From Micromonospora sediminicola (GTDB lineage: Bacteria > Actinomycetota > Actinomycetes > Mycobacteriales > Micromonosporaceae), in the NCBI RefSeq assembly GCF_900089585.1, contig NZ_FLRH01000003.1:1473001-1537000 (forward strand): a DNA stretch of 64,000 nt. The letters are read 5' to 3'. Under the pieces are notes generated by a model. It had not been told where the DNA came from and ran no database searches. It saw only the letters and a list, made by a program, of their open reading frames with translations. A program made the position numbers and the translations under genes. Below, one piece after another: positions 23,865 through 31,768 of the stretch. Numbering within the stretch: the first letter of the stretch is position 1; each line of letters starts with the position of its first letter.

Positions 23865-25427
23865 GTGTCCACCCTCCGTGACCTCGCCGAGGAGCACACC
23901 GCGCTCCGTCCGGCGGACATCGACCACCTGCACCGGATCGCCGGCGACTGGCAGCTGCTGTCCGACCTCTCCTTCGCCGACCTGCTGCTCTGGGTGCCGG
24001 TGGACGGTGACGGCACCTTCCTCTGCGTGGCCCAGGTCCGCCCGACCACCGCGCCGACCGCCTACCTGGACGACCAGGTCGGCCGGATCGTCGGCGGGCC
24101 CGAGGTGGCGCACCTGGAGGTGGCCCACCGGCAGGGTCGGATCTGGCGCGAGGGCGACCCGGTCTGGTACGGCGACGTGCCCGCCCGGCACGAGGCCATC
24201 CCGGTGCGGCTGCGCACCGGCGACGGCGAGAACGGCGAGGTGATCGCCGTGGTGGGGCGCGACACCAACCTCTCCACCGCGCGCACCCCGAGCCAGCTCG
24301 AACTGAACTACCTGACCACCGCCGACGACCTGGCCCAGATGATCGCCGACGGCACGTTCCCGCCGCCCCGGCACCCGGGTGAGACCACCTCGGCGCCCCG
24401 CGTCGGCGACGGGCTGGTGCGGCTCGACGCCAACGGCAAGGTCACCTACGCGAGCCCGAACGCGCAGTCCGCGTACCGCCGGCTCGGCTTCGCCTCCCAC
24501 CTGGTGGGGGAGGACCTGGCCAAGCTGCACCGCCGGCTGGCCGGCGACCCGCTGGAGGGCACCGACGCGGGCAACGCGGTGCTCGCCGCGTTGCGCGGCG
24601 AGGCGCCGCCCCGACGGGAGATCGACGCCCGCGGCGCCACCATGCTGACCCGGGCGTTGCCGCTGATGCCCGCCGGCGTGCCGATCGGCGCGCTGGTGCT
24701 GGTCCGCGACATCACCGAGGTGCGCCGCCGCGACCGCGCCCTGATCACCAAGGACGCCACCATCCGGGAGATCCACCACCGGGTGAAGAACAACCTGCAG
24801 ACCGTCGCCGCGCTGCTGCGCCTCCAGGCCCGCCGGGTGGCCATGCCCGAGGCCCGGGTCGCGCTGGAGGAGTCGGTACGCCGGGTCGCCTCGATCGCGC
24901 TGGTCCACGAGACGCTCTCCATGTCCAGCGACGAGGCGGTGGAGTTCGACGGCATCGTCGACCGGGTCGCCAGCGCCGCGACCGAGGTGGCCGCCACCGA
25001 GGTGACCGTCGGCATGCGCCGCAGGGGCACCTTCGGCGTGCTGCCCGCCGAGATCGCCACCTCGCTGGTGATGGTCCTCAACGAGCTGCTGCTCAACGCC
25101 GTGGAGCACGGCTTCCCGCCGGCCGACGAGGACGGCGCTCCCGCTGCGCCGGACGGGCCGAAGCCGGAGGTGGTGGTCTCGGTGCACCGGCTCCGCAAGG
25201 AGCTGCACGTCTCGGTCACCGACAACGGGCGCGGCCTGCCCGGGCAGTTCGACGCCGAGCGGGGCGGCAACCTCGGCCTCCAGATCGTCCGGGCGCTGGT
25301 CACCGGTGAGCTGCGCGGCACCATCGAGCTGCGCAACGGCGCCGGCGGCGGCACCGAGGCGGCGCTCGTCGTCCCGCTGGCCCGGGGCACCACCGACCGC
25401 CTCACCGGGCGAGCAGGGCCACCGTGA
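23865..25427 (+). CDS. pdtaS: Sensor histidine kinase, PdtaS-type (HisKA_2, HWE/HK-II)
   Basis: 520 residues, soluble. The order is an N-terminal GAF-like domain (residues ~1-150), a PAS-like domain (~180-290; VGDGLVRLDANGKVTYASPN), a HisKA_2 box with phospho-acceptor HH304-305 in IREIHHRVKNNLQTVAALLR, and an ATPase domain (LNELLLNAVEHGF, DNGRGLP, GGNLGLQIVRAL). This is the architecture of mycobacterial PdtaS (Rv3220c), which phosphorylates the RNA-binding ANTAR regulator PdtaR. No pdtaR is in the window. The homologous gene also lies close to sigH in mycobacteria. Confidence 0.9.
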   Translation: MSTLRDLAEEHTALRPADIDHLHRIAGDWQLLSDLSFADLLLWVPVDGDGTFLCVAQVRPTTAPTAYLDDQVGRIVGGPEVAHLEVAHRQGRIWREGDPVWYGDVPARHEAIPVRLRTGDGENGEVIAVVGRDTNLSTARTPSQLELNYLTTADDLAQMIADGTFPPPRHPGETTSAPRVGDGLVRLDANGKVTYASPNAQSAYRRLGFASHLVGEDLAKLHRRLAGDPLEGTDAGNAVLAALRGEAPPRREIDARGATMLTRALPLMPAGVPIGALVLVRDITEVRRRDRALITKDATIREIHHRVKNNLQTVAALLRLQARRVAMPEARVALEESVRRVASIALVHETLSMSSDEAVEFDGIVDRVASAATEVAATEVTVGMRRRGTFGVLPAEIATSLVMVLNELLLNAVEHGFPPADEDGAPAAPDGPKPEVVVSVHRLRKELHVSVTDNGRGLPGQFDAERGGNLGLQIVRALVTGELRGTIELRNGAGGGTEAALVVPLARGTTDRLTGRAGPP

Positions 25428-27330
25428 GGCCCGGGCGCGGCCAGACCTGACGCACCGTGAAGCCGTCGCGCAGCGCCGCGCCCTTCGCGCCGGGCACCGC
25501 CGCCAACGGGTCCGCCCGACGCCCGGTGACCACCAGCCAGACCCGGTCCACCCCGGCCAGGCACCGCGCCGGGGCGTCGCACTCGGTGGCCCAGAGGTCC
25601 GCCCCCTGCCGCTGGTCGCGGACCACCAGCACGTCACGCGGCAGCCGCGACCCCAGGTGGTACGCCATGCCCAGATCCGGGAACAGCCAACTGTCCCGGG
25701 GCGAGTAGACGATCGCGTCACCCGGCCGTTCGCCGGCGGCGATCACCCGGGCCGCGCCCGCGTAGTCGACGGGCGCGCCGCGCGGCCACTCGTGGGTACG
25801 GCGCAACGCCGCCTGGTCGGGCAGCCCGAGCAGCCCGGCGAGCGCCACCAGGGCCAGCGCCGCCCCGAGCCCTGCTCCGGCCGGAGCGGTCCCCGTCGGC
25901 TTCGTCCCGTTGACCGCTGCGCGGGTGGGCGAGGCCCGGGTGGGCGAGGTCCCGGCCGGCGTGGCCCCGGTGGGCGTGGCCGCGGCCGGCGTGGCCCTGG
26001 TGGGCGTGGTCCCTGGCGGTGTGGCTCCGTTCGGTGTGGTCCCGGCCAGGGCCGCGCCGGCGAGCAGGCAGGCGAACGGCACGGTGAAGACCAGGTAGCG
26101 GGTCACCCAGAGCGGCACCACCGTGCCGGCCGCCAAGAGCAGCAGCACCGGCAGCAGCACGGCGGTGGCGGGCAGCAGCGCCCGCCGGCCCAGCCGGACC
26201 GCGCCGAGCGCCGCGAGGGCCAGCAGGAACCCGCCCACCACGCCGCTCTGCGCCAGCCCACCGGGCAGCGCCGCCAGGTCGGACAGGCGGGCCGGGTCGA
26301 CCCAGTCGAGCTGCCGACCGCGCTGGCCCCGGGCGACCAGCGCCAGTGGGGTGACGAGCACGACGGCCGGCACCAGCGCCAGCAGCCACCGCGCCAGCAC
26401 CCGCCGGCCGGACACCGGCGCCCCTCGGGCGTCGCGGGCCGCGCCGGCCCCGTCCCACGGCTTCGCTCCCGGCTCGCCGGGTGCCTCCGTGCCGTGCGCG
26501 GGGTGCGGTGACACCTGTGGCGTTCCACTCCCGGTCGGTATCGACGGTGGGTGGAACGCTGTGGGTGTCTCCGGAGCGCTGTGAGACCCGTGCCGTTCCA
26601 CCCGTGCCCGATCTCGGGGGTGGGTGGAACGCTGTGGGTGTGTGCGGCTCGGCCACGGTGCGTCGAGCCCCTCGGATCGGGACCGGTCGGGCGGGTCGAC
26701 GACCGTCGCCGGACCGCGTGCGGCGGTCAGCAGCACCACCACGGCGTGCGCGGCGAGCAGGGTGAGCGCGATCAGGTGGACCAGGGCGAGCGCGGCGACG
26801 GCGAGCGCGTACCCGGCCCAACGCCTCCAGGTCGGCCGGCGCAGCGCGTCGACCAGCAGCAGCGTGGCGAGCACGGCGAGCAGCGTCGCGAGGGCGTACG
26901 GGCGGGCCTCCTGGCCGTAGCGCGAGGTGGCCGGCAGCACCGCGAACAGCAGCCCGGCCAGCAGCCCGGCCCGGTCGCCGACGAGGCGCGCGCCGAGCCG
27001 GGCGGTCAGCGCGGCGGCGGCGGCCATGGCCAGCGCGGAGGGCAGCCGCAACGCGGTCGGCGAGGTGCCGACCAGCGCCGTCCACCCGTGCATGAGCGCG
27101 TAGTACGGCCCGGTGGCGGCGTCGATGACGCGGGTCAGCCGGAGCAGGTCGGGCAGCGGGCGGGTGGCGGCGCTCCAGGTGGCCAGCTCGTCGCGCCACA
27201 GCTGCGCGTGTCCGATCCCGACCAGCGTGATCCCCAGCGTGAGCAGCCCCGGTACGACCCACACCGGCCAACCGAGGCGGGCTCGGGACGGCGCAGGCTC
27301 GGCGAACGCGCTCACATCCCGCAGCGTCAC
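25402..27330 (-). CDS. Integral-membrane glycosyltransferase (GT39/mannosyltransferase-like) with repeat-expanded loops
   Basis: 642 residues. The N-terminal half has the arrangement of dolichol/polyprenol-phosphate-sugar GT-C enzymes: first helix WPVWVVPGLLTLGITLVGI, then GHAQLWRDELATW with the expected acidic pair in the first extracytoplasmic loop, and about ten further helices. Two features are unusual. A ~90-residue hydrophilic insert interrupts the helices near the middle and contains a DNA-level repeat (26521-26641). A Thr/Pro pentapeptide repeat (x-x-T-P-x, ~11 units) lies in another loop (25880-26047). GTG 27330 or 27315 could be the start. It converges on pdtaS with a 26-nt overlap. 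Confidence 0.75.
   Translation of the reverse strand: MTLRDVSAFAEPAPSRARLGWPVWVVPGLLTLGITLVGIGHAQLWRDELATWSAATRPLPDLLRLTRVIDAATGPYYALMHGWTALVGTSPTALRLPSALAMAAAAALTARLGARLVGDRAGLLAGLLFAVLPATSRYGQEARPYALATLLAVLATLLLVDALRRPTWRRWAGYALAVAALALVHLIALTLLAAHAVVVLLTAARGPATVVDPPDRSRSEGLDAPWPSRTHPQRSTHPRDRARVERHGSHSAPETPTAFHPPSIPTGSGTPQVSPHPAHGTEAPGEPGAKPWDGAGAARDARGAPVSGRRVLARWLLALVPAVVLVTPLALVARGQRGRQLDWVDPARLSDLAALPGGLAQSGVVGGFLLALAALGAVRLGRRALLPATAVLLPVLLLLAAGTVVPLWVTRYLVFTVPFACLLAGAALAGTTPNGATPPGTTPTRATPAAATPTGATPAGTSPTRASPTRAAVNGTKPTGTAPAGAGLGAALALVALAGLLGLPDQAALRRTHEWPRGAPVDYAGAARVIAAGERPGDAIVYSPRDSWLFPDLGMAYHLGSRLPRDVLVVRDQRQGADLWATECDAPARCLAGVDRVWLVVTGRRADPLAAVPGAKGAALRDGFTVRQVWPRPGLTVALLAR
25880..26047 (-). 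repeat. 15-bp in-frame tandem repeat encoding Thr-Pro pentapeptides
   Basis: About eleven degenerate 15-bp units (plus-strand core GTGGGCGTGGCC). On the coding strand they read [25 protein letters not shown] and similar, between two predicted helices of the membrane glycosyltransferase. Confidence 0.75.
26521..26641 (-). repeat. Two copies of a 48-bp palindrome-bearing repeat inside the membrane glycosyltransferase
   Basis: 26521-26568 and 26594-26641 both run from CGTTCCAC to GTGGAACGCTGTGGGTGT, and each holds a GTTCCAC/GTGGAAC inverted repeat. The 73-bp period is not a multiple of three, so the two copies are read in different frames, yet the host gene stays open. Confidence 0.75.
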
Positions 27331-27408
27331 ACGCCCACCCACCCCCGCCACCCCGCTCCGCCGATTCCACCCCCACGGGCCCCCCACCCCCCCCGGCCCC
27401 CAGGCGGG

Positions 27409-27467
27409 TCGATCATGAGGTTGGCGGCACCCGCCGTGCCCTTTGTCGCCGCCAACTTCATGATCGA
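27409..27467. repeat. Intergenic palindromic repeat, family C, copy 1
   Basis: Twenty-base arms at 27409-27428 and 27448-27467 (core GATCATGA(A/G)GTTGGCGGC) pair with one mismatch. It lies upstream of the membrane glycosyltransferase. The second copy is at 39155-39212. Confidence 0.7.
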
Positions 27468-27604
27468 CGATCCCGGGGTGGGGTGATGCTGGTCACGGGG
27501 GGTGGGGGGGTGGACGGGTGTCGATCTGGGCGGGGGCGCCCGTGATGTGGGATCACCGGGGCGGGCGGTGGTCGGTGGGGCGGTGGTGTGGCAGCATGAG
27601 GCCC

Positions 27605-27691
27605 ATGACCGCCGCTGTCGTCCGCCGCTTCGTGGCCCGTCGCCACGTCGACTACGGCCGCGTGCGCAGCGCGATCTGTCCGGCCCACTGA
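27605..27691 (+). CDS. Cysteine leader peptide of the sulfite-reduction operon
   Basis: A 28-codon ORF whose end reads RRHVDYGRVRSAICPAH, with one cysteine codon (TGT) three codons before the stop codon. This RRHVD...SA.CP pattern is typical of actinobacterial putative leader peptides found upstream of sulfur and cysteine genes. It lies 132 nt before sirA. An in-frame ATG at 27596 could add three residues, but GAGG precedes the 27605 start. It probably couples cysteine (charged tRNA-Cys) supply to expression of the operon by ribosome-mediated attenuation. Confidence 0.75.
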   Translation: MTAAVVRRFVARRHVDYGRVRSAICPAH

Positions 27692-27730
27692 CGACGCCCG
27701 ACCCTTCCGTCTCGGGCGCGTACTCGCGCC

Positions 27731-27771
27731 GGCCGTCACCGACATCGCCGTCCACGGCCCTTCTCAGGGCC
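27731..27771 (+). promoter_or_regulatory. Candidate attenuator: mutually exclusive hairpins between leader and sirA
   Basis: GGCCGT (27731-27736) can pair with ACGGCC (27754-27759), or GGCCCT (27756-27761) can pair with AGGGCC (27766-27771). The two helices share 27756-27759, so they cannot coexist. This is consistent with attenuation but short stems like these are frequent in GC-rich DNA. Confidence 0.35.
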
Positions 27772-27823
27772 GGCCGCCGCGTCCGCGCTCCAGGCACCGC
27801 AGCAGACCATGGAGGACGCCGCG

Positions 27824-29533
27824 ATGGCGGTCAGCAGCACCCCGACCCGTCCCGACACCCCGGCGCCTGCCGCCCGTGCGCCCCGCCGGCCACGCGGCGA
27901 GGGGCAGTGGGCGCTCGGACACCGTGAGCCGCTCAACCCCAACGAGCGGATCAAGAAGGACGACGACCCGCTCAACGTGCGGGACCGGATCGAGAACATC
28001 TACGCCCACCGCGGTTTCGCCTCGATCGACCCGCAGGACCTGCGTGGCCGGTTCCGCTGGTGGGGGCTCTACACCCAGCGCAAGGCCGGCATCGACGGCG
28101 GGCGCACCGCCGTGCTGGAGCCGCACGAGCTGGAGGACGAGTTCTTCATGCTCCGGGTCCGGGTGGACGGTGGCCAGCTCAACCTGGCCCAGCTGCGCGT
28201 GGTCGCGGACATCTCCCGCGAGTTCGCCCGGGACACCGCCGACATCACCGACCGGCAGAACATCCAGTACCACTGGATCCGGGTCGAGGACATGCCGGAG
28301 ATCTGGCGCCGGCTGGAGTCGGTCGGCCTGCAGACCACCGAGGCGTGCGGCGACTGCCCCCGGATCGTGCTCGGCAGCCCGGTCGCCGGGGTGGCCCGCG
28401 ACGAGCTGCTCGACCCCACGCCGGCCATCGACGAGATCGTCCGCCGGTACGTCGGCGACAAGGCGTTCTCCAACCTGCCCCGCAAGTTCAAGACCTCGAT
28501 CTCCTGGCTGGTCGACACCCCGTACGAGGCGAACGACATCGCGCTCCTCGGCGTCGACCACCCCGAGCACGGCCCCGGCTTCGACGTCTGGGTCGGCGGC
28601 GGGCTCTCCACCAACCCGATGCTGGCCAAGCGGCTCGGCGTCTGGGTGCCGCTGCACGAGGTGCCGGACGTGTGGGCGGGCGTGGTCGGCATCTTCCGCG
28701 ACTACGGCTACCGGCGGCTGCGCAACCGGGCCCGACTGAAGTTCCTGGTCGCCGACTGGGGCGTGGAGCGCTTCCGCGAGGTGCTGGAGAAGGAATACCT
28801 GGGCCGCGCGCTGCTCGACGGCCCGGCCGCGGAGCTGCCGGCGAAGCCGGTCGACCACATCGGCGTGCACCCGCAGCGCGACGGCGCCAACTACGTGGGC
28901 GCGGCCCCGGTGGTGGGCCGGGTCTCCGGCACCCAGCTGGCGCAGCTCGCCGACGTGGTCGAGGCGCACGGCAGCGACCGGGTACGGCTCACCCCGTACC
29001 AGAAGTTGCTGGTGCTGGACGTGGCGCCGGAGCGGACCGAGTCCCTGGTGACGGCGCTGCGCGGGATCGGCCTGGAGGCCCGGCCGTCGGCCTGGCGGCG
29101 CGGCACCATGGCCTGCACCGGCATCGAGTTCTGCAAGCTGGCCATCGTGGAGACCAAGCGGCGCGGCGAGGAGCTGGTGGCGCGGCTGGAGGAGCGGCTG
29201 CGCGACTTCGACGCGGACATCTCCATCCACCTCAACGGCTGCCCGAACGCCTGCGCCCGCACCCAGGTCGCGGACATCGGGCTCAAGGGCCAGCTGGTGG
29301 TCGGCCCGGACGGCCGGCAGGTCGAGGGCTTCCAGGTGCACCTCGGCGGCGGCCTCGGCATGGCCGCCGGCCAGACCGCCGGTTTCGGCCGCAAGCTGCG
29401 CGGCCTGAAGACCACCGCCGACGACCTTCCGGAGTACGTGGAACGGCTGGCCCGCCGCTACCTGGCCGGCCGGACCGAGGGCGAGACCTTCGCCCGCTGG
29501 GTGATCAGAGTCGACGAGGAGGAGCTCCGATGA
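27824..29533 (+). CDS. sirA: Ferredoxin-dependent sulfite reductase
   Basis: Six-electron reduction of sulfite to sulfide in assimilation, 569 residues, with two NIR_SIR half-domains. The siroheme/[4Fe-4S] cysteines are in CTGIEFCKLA and NGCPNACAR, and siroheme-pocket residues in FARDTADITDRQNIQYHW. The actinobacterial NirA/SirA class has an ACGDCPR segment, present here. ATG 27824 is chosen over ATG 27809 because GGAGG (27811-27815) lies 8 nt before it. First gene of an operon with the zinc ribbon, cysH and cbiX, behind a cysteine leader peptide. Confidence 0.95.
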   Translation: MAVSSTPTRPDTPAPAARAPRRPRGEGQWALGHREPLNPNERIKKDDDPLNVRDRIENIYAHRGFASIDPQDLRGRFRWWGLYTQRKAGIDGGRTAVLEPHELEDEFFMLRVRVDGGQLNLAQLRVVADISREFARDTADITDRQNIQYHWIRVEDMPEIWRRLESVGLQTTEACGDCPRIVLGSPVAGVARDELLDPTPAIDEIVRRYVGDKAFSNLPRKFKTSISWLVDTPYEANDIALLGVDHPEHGPGFDVWVGGGLSTNPMLAKRLGVWVPLHEVPDVWAGVVGIFRDYGYRRLRNRARLKFLVADWGVERFREVLEKEYLGRALLDGPAAELPAKPVDHIGVHPQRDGANYVGAAPVVGRVSGTQLAQLADVVEAHGSDRVRLTPYQKLLVLDVAPERTESLVTALRGIGLEARPSAWRRGTMACTGIEFCKLAIVETKRRGEELVARLEERLRDFDADISIHLNGCPNACARTQVADIGLKGQLVVGPDGRQVEGFQVHLGGGLGMAAGQTAGFGRKLRGLKTTADDLPEYVERLARRYLAGRTEGETFARWVIRVDEEELR

Positions 29534-29688
29534 GTGATGCCCGATCCGCGCCTCTCTACTGCCCCTACTGCGGGGAGGAGGACCTGCGACCGCACGAGGC
29601 CGGGCACGGCGCCTGGGAGTGCCACGCCTGCGCGCGGGTCTTCTCGGTGAGGTTCACCGGTCTGCTGGGCCGGGCGGTGACCCGGTGA
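29530..29688 (+). CDS. Small zinc-ribbon protein in the sirA-cysH operon
   Basis: 52 residues with two Cys pairs, CPYCGEEDLRPHE and CHACARVF, forming a rubredoxin-like zinc or iron ribbon. The ATG overlaps the sirA stop (ATGA), and its own stop overlaps the cysH start. Similar short proteins are found between sirA and cysH in other actinobacteria. The role is unknown; an accessory or electron-transfer role in sulfite/APS reduction is inference from context. Confidence 0.8.
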   Translation: MSDARSAPLYCPYCGEEDLRPHEAGHGAWECHACARVFSVRFTGLLGRAVTR

Positions 29689-30443
29689 GCGGCCTGGTCT
29701 CCGCCGCGGGCCTGGGCCTGGTCGGCGCGGGTGGGGCGGCCGACCCGGCCCGGCGCGACCCGGAGGAGCTGCGTCTGCTGGCCGAGGAGGCCGGGCGGGA
29801 GCTGGCGGACGCGCCCGCGCTGGAGATCGCCCGCTGGGCGGTGGAGACGTTCGGCGAGCGGTTCTGCGTGACCAGCTCGATGGCCGACGGTGTGCTGGCG
29901 CACCTGGTCTCGCGGGTCGCCCCCGGCGTGGACGTGGTGTTCCTGGACACCGGGCTGCACTTCCCGGAGACGCTGCGGGTCCGCGACGAGGTGGCCCGGC
30001 GGATGCCGGTGCGGGTCCGCTCGATCCGGCCCCGGATGACCGTCGGGCAGCAGGACGGCCAGTACGGCCCACGCCTGTTCAACCGGTCCCCGGACGACTG
30101 CTGCCAGTTGCGCAAGGTGGAACCGCTGGAGCGGGCGCTCGCCGGGTACGACGCCTGGGCCGCCGGGCTGCGCCGGGACGAGTCGCCGACCCGCGCGAAC
30201 ACGCCGGTGGTCGGCTTCGACCCGCGTCGCGGCAAGGTCAAGGTGAACCCGATCGCCGCCTGGACGCAGCGCGAGGTGGACGCGTACGTGGCCCGCCACG
30301 ACATCCCGGTCAACGAGCTGTTCGCCCGGGGCTACGGCTCGATCGGCTGCTGGCCGTGCACCCGCCGGACCAAGGCGGGGGAGGACCCCCGGGCCGGCCG
30401 GTGGGCGATGTTCGAGAAGACCGAGTGCGGGCTGCACACCTGA
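29685..30443 (+). CDS. cysH: Adenylylsulfate (APS) reductase
   Basis: Reduces activated sulfate to sulfite, 252 residues. The PP-loop-like element is VTSSMADGVLAHL. The four [4Fe-4S] cysteines of the APS-reducing class are present as CCQLRK and GCWPCTRR, and the catalytic cysteine as ECGLHT near the C-terminus; the adjacent CC pair argues for APS rather than PAPS. The GTG start overlaps the zinc-ribbon stop by 4 nt. No sulfate activation genes (cysD, cysN) are seen nearby. Confidence 0.94.
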   Translation: MSGLVSAAGLGLVGAGGAADPARRDPEELRLLAEEAGRELADAPALEIARWAVETFGERFCVTSSMADGVLAHLVSRVAPGVDVVFLDTGLHFPETLRVRDEVARRMPVRVRSIRPRMTVGQQDGQYGPRLFNRSPDDCCQLRKVEPLERALAGYDAWAAGLRRDESPTRANTPVVGFDPRRGKVKVNPIAAWTQREVDAYVARHDIPVNELFARGYGSIGCWPCTRRTKAGEDPRAGRWAMFEKTECGLHT

Positions 30444-31174
30444 CGGCCGCGCCACCGGTGGTGCTGGTGGCGCACGGCAGCCGCGATCCCCGGGCGGCCG
30501 AGGCCACCCGGGCGTTGGCCCGGGCGGTGGCGGTCGCGTGTCCCGGCCGCCCGGTGCTGCCGAGCTGGCTCGACCACACCGACCCCGGGCCGACCGAGGT
30601 GCTGCGGCGCCTGGCCGCCGACGGGCACTCCCGGGTGGTGCTGGTGCCGCTGCTGCTCACCGCCGCGTACCACCGGAAGGTGGACATCCCGGCGGCGGTG
30701 GCGGCGGCCGGCGCGGACCTCGACGTGCGGGTGACCGACGTGCTGGGACCGACCGGCGGCACGGTGGACGGCCGGCTGCTGGCCGGGCTGCGACGCCGGC
30801 TGGCCGAGGCCGCCGGGGACGACCCGGGCGACCTGGACGCGGTGGTGCTGGCCGCGGCCGGGACCCGGGACCCGGCCGCGCGGGGGTCGGTGGGTCGGGT
30901 CGCCGCGGCGCTCGGCGCCGGCCTGGGCGTGCCCTGCCGTGTCTCCTACGCCTCGGCGGCGCCCCCGGAGGTCGGCGACGCGGTGGCACGGCTGCGCGCG
31001 GCGGGGGCCGGTCGGGTCGCGGTGGCGGCCTACTTCCTCGCCCCGGGCCGGTTCCACGACGGGGTACGCGCGGCGGCCCGCTCGGCCGGGGCGGTGGCGG
31101 TCGCCGACCCGCTCACCGATCTGCCGGAACTCGCCGACCTGGTGCGCCGGCGGGTGGACGCGGCGGCGCGTTGA
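30425..31174 (+). CDS. Sirohydrochlorin chelatase-like protein (CbiX)
   Basis: 249 residues, with two CbiX half-domains: VVLVAHGSRDPRAAEATRAL and VPLLLTAAYHRKVDIPAAV, then VVLAAAGTRDPAARGSVGR and YFLAPGRFHDGVRAAA. The conserved His residues are metal ligands for iron or cobalt insertion. In this operon it most likely makes siroheme for SirA (ferrochelatase, as in Rv2393 next to Rv2391-Rv2392). The GTG at 30425 overlaps the 3' end of cysH by 19 nt. Confidence 0.88.
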   Translation: MRAAHLTAAPPVVLVAHGSRDPRAAEATRALARAVAVACPGRPVLPSWLDHTDPGPTEVLRRLAADGHSRVVLVPLLLTAAYHRKVDIPAAVAAAGADLDVRVTDVLGPTGGTVDGRLLAGLRRRLAEAAGDDPGDLDAVVLAAAGTRDPAARGSVGRVAAALGAGLGVPCRVSYASAAPPEVGDAVARLRAAGAGRVAVAAYFLAPGRFHDGVRAAARSAGAVAVADPLTDLPELADLVRRRVDAAAR

Positions 31175-31193
31175 GCGTCCCGGGACAGCAGAA

Positions 31194-31221
31194 CGCCCCG
31201 GCCGGAATCCCGGCCGGGGCG
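31194..31221. terminator. Bidirectional hairpin between cbiX and whiB1
   Basis: A perfect 12-bp stem CGCCCCGGCCGG / CCGGCCGGGGCG with a 4-nt loop, between convergent genes. Confidence 0.75.
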
Positions 31222-31236
31222 TCTCGCGTGTGCGGG

Positions 31237-31494
31237 TCAGGCGGAGTGAGCGCGCAGCACCCGGAGACCGCCGCGGCGCTTCACCGCGCGGCGCTCCTCC
31301 TCGCTCATCCCGCCCCAGACGCCGGCGTCCTGACCGGACTCCAGCGCCCACTGCAGGCACTGGTCGGTCACGGGGCAGCGCCGGCAGACGGCCTTCGCCT
31401 GCTCCACCTGCAGGAGAGCCGGACCGGACGTCCCGATCGGGAAGAACAGCTCCGGGTCCTCGTCGCGGCAGACCGAATCGTGGCGCCAGTCCAT
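31237..31494 (-). CDS. whiB1: WhiB1 (WblE) Fe-S/NO-responsive transcriptional regulator
   Basis: 85 residues. Cys9, Cys37, Cys40 and Cys46 bind a [4Fe-4S] cluster that in the family reacts with nitric oxide, and the GVWGGMSEEERRAVKRRGG motif binds DNA and sigma. The N-terminus MDWRHDSVCRDEDPELFFP closely resembles mycobacterial WhiB1. ATG 31494 has GAGGAG 10 nt upstream. The ~450-nt gene-free region upstream (31495-31940) is relatively AT-rich and contains two CRP-like sites, as known for M. tuberculosis whiB1. Confidence 0.94.
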   Translation of the reverse strand: MDWRHDSVCRDEDPELFFPIGTSGPALLQVEQAKAVCRRCPVTDQCLQWALESGQDAGVWGGMSEEERRAVKRRGGLRVLRAHSA

Positions 31495-31655
31495 GGCGGC
31501 AACACTCCTCATTCTTAGTGGGTGGCCAGATAACGCTTCGTTGCTATTCCTATATGCATCCGCATTGCCGATAGGTGACGGTCAGCATCCATCAATTCGG
31601 CGCTGCGTGAGCAGGCTGCGGGCCCCTGGACCTGCTGGAACAGCTCAACCTGCCG

Positions 31656-31684
31656 AGCATATCCAGGCAATGTCCCGGTAACAC
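31656..31684 (-). promoter_or_regulatory. Candidate whiB1 promoter
   Basis: On the minus strand, GTGTTA (31684-31679), 17-nt spacer, TATGCT (31661-31656). The -35 is weak, in keeping with activator dependence; the leader to ATG 31494 would be about 155 nt. Confidence 0.35.
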
Positions 31685-31693
31685 GAGTTCGCT

Positions 31694-31709
31694 TGTGAAT
31701 ACTTTCACG
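31694..31709. promoter_or_regulatory. CRP-like binding site 1 upstream of whiB1
   Basis: TGTGA-ATACTT-TCACG, one mismatch from the TGTGA-N6-TCACA consensus, centred about 52 bp upstream of the predicted whiB1 start point. Confidence 0.55.
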
Positions 31710-31752
31710 AACTACAGCGATGTCAAGGGTGACGCTCGGAAAAACTCCGAAC

Positions 31753-31768
31753 AGTGAGCGGGCTCACC
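31753..31768. promoter_or_regulatory. CRP-like binding site 2 upstream of whiB1
   Basis: AGTGA-GCGGGC-TCACC, a perfect GTGA-N6-TCAC palindrome, centred 59 bp upstream of site 1. Confidence 0.5.
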
